This document shows positions 1 through 5,679 of a stretch of 5,715 nucleotides of DNA, one piece after another. Source of the stretch: Streptosporangiaceae bacterium (lineage in GTDB: Bacteria; Actinomycetota; Actinomycetes; Streptosporangiales; Streptosporangiaceae); NCBI GenBank assembly GCA_030042885.1, contig JASHYW010000304.1:1-5715 (forward strand), given 5' to 3'. The notes beneath the pieces were generated by a model. The model was not told the origin of the DNA. It ran no database searches and saw nothing but the letters and a program-made list of their open reading frames with translations. Made by a program: the position numbers and the translations under genes. Position 1 is the first letter of the stretch, and the number at the start of each line of letters is the position of its first letter.

Positions 1-236
1 CCGCCATCGGGGTCCGGGTGAACACCATCTGCCCGGGCATCATCGATACCCCGATCTACGGGTTCAACGGCCACGCCGAGGAGCTCAAGGCCAGGCTGAT
101 CAGCCCGGTCGTGTTCCCCAAGCGCATGGGCAGGGCGGATGAATTCGGCCTGCTGGTGCGGAGCCTGATCGAGAACGACTACATGAACGCCGAGGTCATC
201 CGCTTGGACGGCGGGATCAGGTTCCAGCCCAGATAA
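1..236 (+). CDS. Short-chain dehydrogenase, type II 3-hydroxyacyl-CoA dehydrogenase-like (C-terminal part)
   Basis: Only the last 77 codons are in the window (frame begins at base 3, TAA at 234-236), so the NAD-binding Rossmann motif and the catalytic Ser/Tyr/Lys lie upstream and cannot be checked. The visible part begins around GVRVNTICPG, the conserved strand and PG turn that follow the active site in classical SDRs, then IDTP. It ends with FPKRMG, a helix and EVIRLDGGIRFQP. This ending closely follows human HSD17B10 (FPSRLGDPAEY...GEVIRLDGAIRMQP), an NAD-dependent 3-hydroxyacyl-CoA / short-chain alcohol dehydrogenase. By that resemblance I infer a cytosolic enzyme of fatty acid or branched-chain acyl-CoA oxidation. 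The GTG at 18 is an internal Val codon, not the start. The next gene begins 65 bp downstream on the same strand, so co-transcription is possible. SDR membership is near certain; the substrate is less so. Confidence 0.9.
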   Translation, partial: AIGVRVNTICPGIIDTPIYGFNGHAEELKARLISPVVFPKRMGRADEFGLLVRSLIENDYMNAEVIRLDGGIRFQPR

Positions 237-268
237 AAGGGGAACGGTAGGCTGATCCGGTACGAACG

Positions 269-278
269 GCCCCGGGGC
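269..278. other. 10-bp perfect palindrome in the 65-bp gap before the asparagine synthetase-like gene
   Basis: The gap 237-301 contains the perfect palindrome GCCCCGGGGC. I see no convincing -35/-10 pair and no strong Shine-Dalgarno sequence before the ATG at 302; GGGCGG at 291-296 is the only weak candidate. The palindrome could be an operator half or simply G/C-rich chance. The weak upstream signals fit either read-through from the dehydrogenase gene or a promoter I cannot recognise. Confidence 0.2.
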
Positions 279-301
279 AACGCGATCGTTGGGCGGCACG
301 C

Positions 302-2245
302 ATGGGCGGAATGACCGGCTGCCTGGCGCTGGCAGACGGAGCAGGGCCCGACACCGAGTGGGTGGGCCGTGCCGCCATGCGCATCGCCCACCGCGGGCCC
401 GACGACGAGGGGTTTTTCGCCGATCCCGATCTGGCCCTGGCGTTCAAGCGGCTGGCCGTTACCGACACGTCCCCGGCCGGCCGCCAGCCGATGCACTCGG
501 CGAACGGCCGCTACGTGATGGTCTTCGACGGCGAGATCTACAACTATGTCGAGCTGGCCCAGCGTCTGCTGGCCCGCGGCGTCCAGCTGCGCAGCAGATC
601 CAGCTCCGAGGTCCTGCTCGAGATGTTCGCCTGGCTGGGCAAGGACGTCGTCCGCCAGCTCAGGGGCATGTACGCGTTCGCGATCTGGGACCGGCGCACG
701 CGGGAGCTGTTCTGCGCCCGCGACCCGTTCGGCATCAAGCCGTTCTACTACGCGCTGACCGCCGCAGAGCGCCGCCCACCGGGGTCCCAGGGGGTCACCG
801 GGTCCAGGCCCGGGCCCCAGCTCAGGTTCGCCTCCGAGCGCAAGGCCCTGGCCGACTCCGGCGAGGTGACCGCGATCGACCCCGACGCGCTGCGCAGGTA
901 CCTGTCCTTCCAGTACGTGCCCGCGCCGGCCACGCTGGTGCCGCCCGCGCGGGCCCTGCCGCCCGGGCACGTGCTGATCGCCCACCCGGGCGGCAGGGTC
1001 GACGTGTTCAGGTACTGGCGTCCGGAGTTCCGGCCGGCCAGGTCCCCCTCATCGGCCTCGGTGGAGAAGATCCTGGCCGCGCTGCGCGACTCGGTGGCCG
1101 CGCACCTGCGCAGCGACGTGCCGGTCGGCGCGTTCCTGTCCGGCGGCGTGGACTCGGCCACCATCTGCGCGCTCGCCGCGGAATCGGTTCCCGGCCTGCC
1201 GGCCTTCACCGTCGGGTTCGAGCGCGAAGGGTACAGCGAGATCGATCTCGCGGCGGCCACGGCGACGGCGCTCGGCCTCACGTCCGTCGCCTGCATGATC
1301 ACCCCGGAGGAGTTCCTCGCCTGCCTGCCCAGGATCATCTGGCACCTTGATGACCCGATGGCCGACGCGGCGGCGGTCCCGCTGTGGTTCGCGGCCCGCG
1401 AGGCCCGCAAGCACGTCCGGGTGGTGCTGTCCGGCGAGGGCGCGGACGAGCTGTTCGGGGGCTACGGCGTCTACCACCAGCCCGGCCTGGTCCGGGCGGG
1501 CAAGGCGCTGCCCGGGTGGGGCCGCGCGACGATCGGCCGGGTCGCCGCCGAGCTGCCGGCCGGGGCGAAGGGCAAGGGCTTCCTCAGCCGGACCTCGACC
1601 CCGCTGCGGCGGCGCTACATCGGCAACGCGTACGTGTTCGCAACCGACCAGGCCACGATGCTGGTCCGCGGGGGCCAGGGCAGCGAGTTCGACGTCACCG
1701 ACCCGGTCTACCGGCAGGCCGCCGAGGCGGGCCTCGATGACGTCGCCACCATGCAGCTCATCGACGTCAACACCTGGCTGCCGGGCGACATCCTGGTCAA
1801 GGCGGACCGGATGGCCATGGCGCACGGCCTGGAGCTCCGCACGCCGTTCCTCGATCGCGAGGTGCTGACGGTGGCCGCGCGGCTGGCCCGGGTGGAGAAG
1901 ACCGCGGCGGGCACGACCAAGTTCGCGCTCAGGGAAGCCATCGGCGACCTGCTGCCCCAGGCCGCCGCCGAACGCGCCAAGCCCGGCTTTCCTGTGCCGC
2001 TCGGGCACTGGCTCCGCGGCGGCATGTACGGCTTCGCCGAGCAGGTGGTCCGTACCGCGCAGACCGGCCAGTGGCTGAACCAGCGCGCGGCAGCCGACAT
2101 CCTGCGCCGGTTCCGGGCCGGCGACCCCGCGGTGACCTGGCGGCAGGTGTGGCTGCTCGTGGTGTTCTCGCTGTGGCACCAGATCTACGTGGAACGCGTC
2201 TACGACCCGGTGGCGCTCGGCTGGGAATCCCCGGCCGTCGGGTGA
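302..2245 (+). CDS. asnB: Asparagine synthetase-like protein with a degenerate glutaminase domain
   Basis: 647 aa, cytosolic, with the two-domain layout of glutamine-hydrolysing asparagine synthetases (Asp + Gln + ATP to Asn + Glu + AMP + PPi). The N-terminal class II amidotransferase domain (about 1-200) keeps HRGPDDEG, R50 (KRLAV) and the ARDPFGIKPFYY stretch. It starts MGGMTG where the family has MCGIAG, so the nucleophile Cys2 is Gly. The usual NGEIYN is DGEIYN (D76), and the usual SDTEVLL is SSSEVLL (S101 for Asp). The synthetase domain looks complete: PP-loop SGGVDS at 280-285, SGEGADELFGGY at 377-388 with the probable catalytic Glu379, LVKADRMAMAHGLELRTPFLD, and the Lys in TTKFALREA (K540). 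An 18-residue Pro/Gly-rich insert sits near 156-173. The start is forced: the frame has a stop at 248-250 and no other start codon before 302; Met at 311 would not give an N-terminal Cys either. Inference: an ammonia-dependent synthetase or one with another amide-forming reaction. The family is sure; the reaction is not. Confidence 0.9.
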   Translation: MGGMTGCLALADGAGPDTEWVGRAAMRIAHRGPDDEGFFADPDLALAFKRLAVTDTSPAGRQPMHSANGRYVMVFDGEIYNYVELAQRLLARGVQLRSRSSSEVLLEMFAWLGKDVVRQLRGMYAFAIWDRRTRELFCARDPFGIKPFYYALTAAERRPPGSQGVTGSRPGPQLRFASERKALADSGEVTAIDPDALRRYLSFQYVPAPATLVPPARALPPGHVLIAHPGGRVDVFRYWRPEFRPARSPSSASVEKILAALRDSVAAHLRSDVPVGAFLSGGVDSATICALAAESVPGLPAFTVGFEREGYSEIDLAAATATALGLTSVACMITPEEFLACLPRIIWHLDDPMADAAAVPLWFAAREARKHVRVVLSGEGADELFGGYGVYHQPGLVRAGKALPGWGRATIGRVAAELPAGAKGKGFLSRTSTPLRRRYIGNAYVFATDQATMLVRGGQGSEFDVTDPVYRQAAEAGLDDVATMQLIDVNTWLPGDILVKADRMAMAHGLELRTPFLDREVLTVAARLARVEKTAAGTTKFALREAIGDLLPQAAAERAKPGFPVPLGHWLRGGMYGFAEQVVRTAQTGQWLNQRAAADILRRFRAGDPAVTWRQVWLLVVFSLWHQIYVERVYDPVALGWESPAVG

Positions 2246-2260
2246 GGCAGGACCAGCTAA

Positions 2261-2311
2261 CCACGTCGCCCGGGACAACCACGTGGTCTGGTGCACGCCG
2301 CCCGGGACAAC
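2261..2311. terminator. Possible convergent terminator with a 13-bp direct repeat
   Basis: This lies in the 118-bp gap between two convergent genes (2246-2363). CGCCCGGGACAAC occurs exactly at 2267-2279 and 2299-2311, a spacing of 32 bp. CCACGT at 2261-2266 can pair with ACGTGG at 2281-2286 (6-bp stem, 14-nt loop), and CCACGTGG at 2279-2286 is itself a perfect palindrome. No T-run follows on either strand, so a classical intrinsic terminator is not shown. Actinobacterial terminators often lack one, and the convergent position makes a bidirectional transcription end plausible. Confidence 0.3.
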
Positions 2312-2363
2312 GACGGTGTTGCGCTGGAGCCCTTGATCCGCCCGGGTCCGGTACGGCGGGCCC

Positions 2364-2945
2364 TCAGGCGCCGGGCGACTCGGCCGGCGCGGCGCCCAGC
2401 CCGCTGGCCAGCACCTGCTCCCGGATCTTCCTGCGGCCGCGGTGCAGCCGCGACATGACCGTCCCGACCGGGGTGCCCATAATCTCGGCGATCTCGCGGT
2501 AGGGATACCCCTCGATATCCGCGAGGTACACCGCCGTCCGGAACTCGCCTGGCAGGTCGCGCAGGGCCCGCAGCAGGTCGGAGTCGGTGGTCCGGTCCAG
2601 CGCCTCCGCCTCGGCGGACGGCACCGGCGGCGCCAGCCGGTCGGCGGACATCTGCCATTCGGCCAGGTCCCCGCCGAGGGCCTGCTGGGGCTCGCGGCGC
2701 CGCTTGCGGTACACGTTGATGAAGGTCGTGGTCAGGATCCTGTTCAGCCAGGCCCGCAGGTTGGTACCCGGTGTGAACTGGCCGAAGGCCGCGTACGCCT
2801 TGGCCGACGTCTCCTGGACGAGGTCCTCGGCATCGGTGGGATTCCTGGTCATCCGGAGCGCCGCCGGGTACAGCTGGCCAAGCTGCGGGACGACGTCGCG
2901 CTCGAATCGCTCGCGGTCCTCGCTAGAGTGTTCGGCTCGGCTCAT
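2364..2945 (-). CDS. ECF sigma factor, SigR/SigH-like
   Basis: 193 aa RNA polymerase sigma factor of the extracytoplasmic-function group. The sigma-2 region spans about residues 22-88, with [18 protein letters not shown] for core binding and [21 protein letters not shown] for -10 recognition. A linker with EWQMSADR follows, then sigma-4 at about 122-175 with [19 protein letters not shown] and the helix-turn-helix [21 protein letters not shown]. These stretches closely match S. coelicolor SigR and M. tuberculosis SigH, which direct the thiol-oxidative and heat stress response from GGAAT/GTT promoters. The start at 2945 is supported by GGAG six bases upstream. SigR/SigH are normally followed by a zinc anti-sigma factor (RsrA/RshA, about 100 aa with HxxxCxxC). 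Here only 118 bp separate the stop from a convergent gene and no such motif is present, so the sigma factor is orphan locally. I see no GGAAT-type motif upstream, so SigR-style self-activation is not evident. The family is secure; the regulon is inferred. Confidence 0.93.
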   Translation of the reverse strand: MSRAEHSSEDRERFERDVVPQLGQLYPAALRMTRNPTDAEDLVQETSAKAYAAFGQFTPGTNLRAWLNRILTTTFINVYRKRRREPQQALGGDLAEWQMSADRLAPPVPSAEAEALDRTTDSDLLRALRDLPGEFRTAVYLADIEGYPYREIAEIMGTPVGTVMSRLHRGRRKIREQVLASGLGAAPAESPGA

Positions 2946-2951
2946 GATGTG

Positions 2952-2955
2952 CTCC
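2952..2955 (-). promoter_or_regulatory. Ribosome binding site of the sigma factor gene
   Basis: GGAG on the minus strand, six bases before the ATG at 2943-2945. It is the best Shine-Dalgarno match near any start in the window and decides the start of the sigma factor. Confidence 0.65.
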
Positions 2956-2970
2956 GGTGGTAGTCATCTC

Positions 2971-3001
2971 ACTGTATATAGACGCATTGGAGACCCGGAA
3001 A
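2971..3001 (-). promoter_or_regulatory. Possible promoter of the sigma factor gene
   Basis: On the minus strand the locally A/T-rich stretch TATATACAGT (2980-2971) offers a -10 hexamer: TACAGT, TATACA or TATATA. TTTCCG/TTCCGG lies about 18 bp upstream (2995-3001) as a poor -35. Transcription would then begin near 2964, giving a roughly 19-nt leader that includes the GGAG site. CGGAAA (plus strand) occurs at 2996-3001 and again at 3016-3021, exactly 20 bp apart, which could be a regulator site. The evidence is base composition and spacing only. Confidence 0.3.
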
Positions 3002-3027
3002 CGTACCCCCTGTTACGGAAATCACGC

Positions 3028-3048
3028 CACTGGCCCCCGTGACCAGTG
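3028..3048. terminator. Stem-loop between the mannosyltransferase and sigma factor genes
   Basis: CACTGG (3028-3033) pairs exactly with CCAGTG (3043-3048) around a 9-nt loop. It lies 87 bp beyond the stop of the mannosyltransferase gene and 83 bp before the sigma factor start on the same strand. It could end the upstream transcript or sit in the leader of a read-through mRNA. There is no clear T-run and the stem is short, so confidence is low. Confidence 0.25.
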
Positions 3049-3134
3049 CGCCCCGATGTAAGCATTATGCACCTGAGCGTTCATGAGCAGGCTGAAGGGA
3101 GGCTGAGAGACAACTGGAAAACTGGTCCCGGTGC

Positions 3135-4757
3135 TCAGATCCAGCCGTGGCCCACCTGGTACCACATGTGGTCCAGCCACTGCTGATAGGGGATGACCTG
3201 GCCGGCCAGGATCGAATAGAAGTACCAGAACATGATCAGGACGCACAGGATGTAGGCGCCGACGATCCCCGCGCCGATCGAGCGGCGCCGCACGCTGGCC
3301 GCGGCCGGCCCGAGGATCAGTCCCAGGCACAGTGTGATCGACAAGATCAGGAACGGCTCGAATTCCAGCGCGTAGTAGTAGAACTTGGTCCGGGTCACCA
3401 GCGGCCACCAGGGCCCCCAGCCCACCAGGACGCCGAGCAGCACCGCGCCGGCCCGCCAGTCCCGGTGCAGTGCCCACCAGCCCAGGCAGAACACCAGGGC
3501 GAGCATGGACCCCCACCAGATGGCGGGGGTGCCGATCGCGAGCACCTCCTGTGACCATTCCGCGCCGGTGTAGCCCTTCGGGCAGTAGTGGGCAGGCCCG
3601 GCGACCGGGCCGGTGTAGCACTCGTAGAAGAAGGCGACCGGCCGGGTGATAAGCAGCCAGTCCCAGGGCTGCGACTGGTAGGGGTGCGGCGTGCGCAGGC
3701 CCAGGCCGAACTGGAGCGCCTGCAGGTGATACTCATACAGCGAGTACAGGGCCGAGATCACCGGGATGTTCACGCCGTGCTGCTGCGCGTAGTTCCTGTC
3801 GTAGCCGGTGCTGGTCAGCAGCCAGTTGCTCCAGGTGGCGATGTAGACCACCAGCGGGATCAGGATGTACGTGAGCGGCAGCCACACGGCGTCGCGGAGC
3901 GCGCCGCGGACGAAGAACCTCAGGCCCGCTGTCCGGCGGGCGCCGATGTCCCAGGCGATGCCGAGCCCCGCGAACCCGACGATGTACCAGGCCGCGACCC
4001 ACTTGGTCCCCACGGCCAAGCCGAGCAGGATCCCGGCGGCCACCCGCCACCGGTGGATGCCGAGCCGCGGCCCGGTGTCACCGCCCTCGCGGCGGGCGAC
4101 GGCCTCGGCCAGCCTGGCCCGGGACTCGTCCCGGTCGATGACCATGCAGCCGAACGCGGCCAGCACGAAGAACATCAGGAAGATGTCGAGGATCCCGGTC
4201 CGGGACAGCACGAACTCCAGGCCGTCCAGCGACATCAGCAGACCGGCCACGCAGCCGAGCAGCGTGGACCTGGTCATGCGGCGGGCGATCCGGCAGATCA
4301 GCAGGATGGCCAGCGACCCGAACACCGCGCTGGAGAACCGCCAGCCGAGCGAGTTCAGGCCGAACAGCCACTCGCCGACCGCGATGAGCAGCTTGCCCAC
4401 CTCCGGCTGGACCACGTACTCGCCGCAGGCCGTGCCGCTGCAGGGCACGAACAGGCCTGTGGTGTGCCCGGCCTGGATCAGGTCGTTGGCGTTGGGGACG
4501 TAATTCCACTCCACGCCGTGCTGCAGGATGCTCCACGCGTCCTTGGCGTAGTAGGTCTCGTCGAAGATCAGCGCCCGCGGCACCCGCAGCCGGTTGAAGC
4601 GCAGGAAAGCCCCGAACGCGGTGACGAGCAGCGGGCCGAGCCACCCCCACGGCCGGTCGTCGGGCATCGGCGTGACCAGCCGGGCACGGAGCACCGCCAG
4701 CCGGCTGGCCTCGTCGGTGTCAGCCGTGGCGGCAAAGTCAGCCTCGGTACCCATCAT
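3135..4757 (-). CDS. pmt: Polyprenol-phosphate-mannose protein mannosyltransferase (GT39)
   Basis: 540 aa multi-pass membrane glycosyltransferase that transfers mannose from polyprenyl-phosphate-mannose to Ser/Thr of proteins exported through the membrane (bacterial Pmt, M. tuberculosis Rv1002c, about 500 aa). A short cytosolic N-terminus precedes the first membrane helix (about 38-54). The first outer loop carries the catalytic FDETYYAKDAW motif with Asp66-Glu67. The family's HPPxGK is here QPEVGK (117-122). C106 and C111 could form a disulfide in this loop. SRTGILDIFLMFF (185-197), GTKW (250-253), EVLAIGTPAIWW and many hydrophobic helices follow in family order, ending in the usual WxxxxW-rich tail. 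The frame is open back to 4946, but that part is low-complexity and overlaps rsmI antisense. The start is placed at ATG 4757, with ATG at 4754 or 4766 possible. There is no Shine-Dalgarno; a -10-like TAGCAT 7 nt upstream suggests a leaderless mRNA. The divergent rsmI neighbour matches mycobacterial gene order. Confidence 0.95.
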   Translation of the reverse strand: MMGTEADFAATADTDEASRLAVLRARLVTPMPDDRPWGWLGPLLVTAFGAFLRFNRLRVPRALIFDETYYAKDAWSILQHGVEWNYVPNANDLIQAGHTTGLFVPCSGTACGEYVVQPEVGKLLIAVGEWLFGLNSLGWRFSSAVFGSLAILLICRIARRMTRSTLLGCVAGLLMSLDGLEFVLSRTGILDIFLMFFVLAAFGCMVIDRDESRARLAEAVARREGGDTGPRLGIHRWRVAAGILLGLAVGTKWVAAWYIVGFAGLGIAWDIGARRTAGLRFFVRGALRDAVWLPLTYILIPLVVYIATWSNWLLTSTGYDRNYAQQHGVNIPVISALYSLYEYHLQALQFGLGLRTPHPYQSQPWDWLLITRPVAFFYECYTGPVAGPAHYCPKGYTGAEWSQEVLAIGTPAIWWGSMLALVFCLGWWALHRDWRAGAVLLGVLVGWGPWWPLVTRTKFYYYALEFEPFLILSITLCLGLILGPAAASVRRRSIGAGIVGAYILCVLIMFWYFYSILAGQVIPYQQWLDHMWYQVGHGWI

Positions 4758-4764
4758 CGGGCAC

Positions 4765-4770
4765 ATGCTA
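4765..4770 (-). promoter_or_regulatory. -10-like hexamer for leaderless pmt transcript
   Basis: TAGCAT on the minus strand (TANNNT type) ends 7 nt before the ATG at 4757, the usual distance from a -10 to the transcription start. Transcription would therefore begin at or next to the start codon. No clear -35 hexamer and no Shine-Dalgarno are present, which fits a leaderless mRNA. It abuts the opposing -10-like site of rsmI. Confidence 0.4.
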
Positions 4771-4774
4771 CTGT
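4769..4774 (+). promoter_or_regulatory. -10-like hexamer for leaderless rsmI transcript
   Basis: TACTGT (TANNNT type) ends 5 nt before the ATG at 4780, so transcription would start at about the A of the start codon. No Shine-Dalgarno is seen before that ATG and no good -35 upstream. It shares two base pairs (4769-4770) with the opposing pmt -10-like site, so the two promoters may exclude each other. Confidence 0.4.
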
Positions 4775-4779
4775 GCCGC

Positions 4780-5679
4780 ATGGCGGGACGCGATCGACTC
4801 CGCGGCGGCGTGCTGACGCTGGCCGCGGTCCCAATCGGCCGGGTGGAGGACGCGTCGGCCCGGCTGGCCGCCGAACTCGCCCGGGCGGGGATCATCGCGG
4901 CCGAGGACACCCGCCGGCTGCGCTGGCTGGCAGCGAAGCTGCACATCGAACTGCGGGCCCGCGTGGTCTCCTACTACGACGCGGTGGAGGCGCGCCGGGC
5001 CGCCAGGCTGCTCGAATACCTCAAGGCGGGCCAGGACGTCCTGCTGGTCACCGACGCGGGAACCCCGGGGATCAGCGATCCCGGCTACCGGCTCGTGGCC
5101 GCGGCGGCGGATGCGGGCATCAGGGTGACGGCCCTGCCCGGGCCCTCCGCGGTGACAGCGGCGCTGGCCGTCTCGGGGCTGCCCACCGACCGGTTCTGCT
5201 TCGAGGGATTTCCGCCGAGGCGGGCGGGCGAGCGCGGCAGGCGGTTCGCCGAGCTGGCCGCGGACGCCCGCACCCAGGTTTACTTCGAGTCGGGGCAGAG
5301 GCTGGCCGGGACGCTCAGGGAGCTCACGGACTCGCACGGCGAGGACCGGCGGGCCGTGGTGTGCCGGGAACTCACCAAGACCCACGAGGAAATCGTGCGC
5401 GGCACCCTGGCCGAACTCGCGGCCTGGGCCTCCTCAGGCGCCGTCCGCGGGGAGATCACGCTCGTCGTGGCCGGCGTCGGCCGCGCAAGCCGGCGACGGG
5501 CCCGCGCCGCGGACCGTGACCGGCTCGGCGGACCTGGGAACCTCGGCGGACCTGGGGACCTCGGCGGACCTGGGAACCTCGGCGGACCTGGGAACCTCGG
5601 CGGACCTGGCGACCTCAGCGGACCCGGGCGTCGCGGGGACCGCCGCGACCTCCCGCTGTCCGCCGATCCCGGCCCTTAG
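4780..5679 (+). CDS. rsmI: 16S rRNA (cytidine-1402-2'-O)-methyltransferase RsmI
   Basis: 299 aa SAM-dependent methyltransferase of the tetrapyrrole-methylase fold. It adds the 2'-O-methyl group to C1402 in the decoding centre of 16S rRNA, which tunes initiation and decoding. Visible family motifs are LTLAAVPIG (12-20; the next residue, often Asn, is Arg here and Gln in Rv1003), IIAAEDTRR (38-46), the SAM-site loop TDAGTPGISDPGYRLV (91-106), LPGPSAVTAAL (119-129), SGLPTDRFCFEGF (132-144), RELTKTHEE (196-204) and GEITLVVAG (224-232). Beyond about residue 233 the expected C-terminal helical (HTH-like) domain of RsmI proteins is not recognisable. Instead there is an Arg-rich segment and then six LGGPG(N/D)-type repeats (249-284) and a charged end. 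The start at 4780 is preferred because MAGRDRLRGG leads straight into the first strand and a -10-like site precedes it; ATG at 4765 (MLLCRMAG) is the alternative. The family is certain; the tail is odd. Confidence 0.95.
   Translation: MAGRDRLRGGVLTLAAVPIGRVEDASARLAAELARAGIIAAEDTRRLRWLAAKLHIELRARVVSYYDAVEARRAARLLEYLKAGQDVLLVTDAGTPGISDPGYRLVAAAADAGIRVTALPGPSAVTAALAVSGLPTDRFCFEGFPPRRAGERGRRFAELAADARTQVYFESGQRLAGTLRELTDSHGEDRRAVVCRELTKTHEEIVRGTLAELAAWASSGAVRGEITLVVAGVGRASRRRARAADRDRLGGPGNLGGPGDLGGPGNLGGPGNLGGPGDLSGPGRRGDRRDLPLSADPGP
5524..5631 (+). repeat. 18-bp tandem repeat (six copies) inside rsmI
   Basis: Unit CTCGGCGGACCTGGGAAC, in frame with rsmI, encoding LGGPGN. Copies are at 5524-5541, 5542-5559, 5560-5577, 5578-5595, 5596-5613 and 5614-5631. 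The first, third and fourth are identical. The second has one change (ending GGGGAC, Asp), the fifth ends GGCGAC (Asp) and the sixth is diverged (CTCAGCGGACCCGGGCGT). Near-identity points to recent expansion by slippage or unequal exchange. The period is a multiple of three, so copy-number change would not break the frame. Confidence 0.97.

Noticed and set aside
302..2245. Asparagine synthetase-like protein as a lasso-peptide cyclase or beta-lactam synthetase
   Set aside because: No precursor peptide, leader peptidase, recognition protein or beta-lactam/carbapenem genes are in the window, and synthetase motifs resemble ordinary AsnB. Only loss of glutaminase residues is shared.
1049..2296. 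415-codon minus-strand frame opposite the asparagine synthetase-like gene
   Set aside because: Arg/Gly/His-rich translation without recognisable motifs, fully covered by a gene with strong family motifs on the other strand.
2246..2363. Possible anti-sigma factor gene after the sigma factor
   Set aside because: The 118-bp gap is too short for a protein of about 100 aa, and no HxxxCxxC coding sequence is seen on the minus strand.
2946..3134. Possible SigR-type autoregulatory promoter
   Set aside because: No GGAAT/GGAAC with a GTT at about 18 bp is present on the minus strand; TTCC is absent from the plus strand here.
4594..4779. N-terminal extension of rsmI to 4594
   Set aside because: It would overlap pmt antisense by more than 160 bp and adds no RsmI motif; the methyltransferase fold begins at about residue 11 of the 4780 start.
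4758..4946. N-terminal extension of pmt to a start at 4946
   Set aside because: The extra residues are Ser/Arg/Ala low complexity and lie antisense to the conserved start of rsmI. The family's N-terminus is satisfied from 4757.
3588..5519. 643-codon open frame on the plus strand
   Set aside because: It runs antisense to pmt and then overlaps rsmI out of frame. Its translation is a low-complexity Arg/Gly/Pro/His-rich string with no family motif, a typical shadow in high-GC DNA.
5524..5631. Repeat array as a CRISPR
   Set aside because: The units are contiguous without spacers, 18 bp long and in frame inside rsmI, so this is a coding minisatellite.
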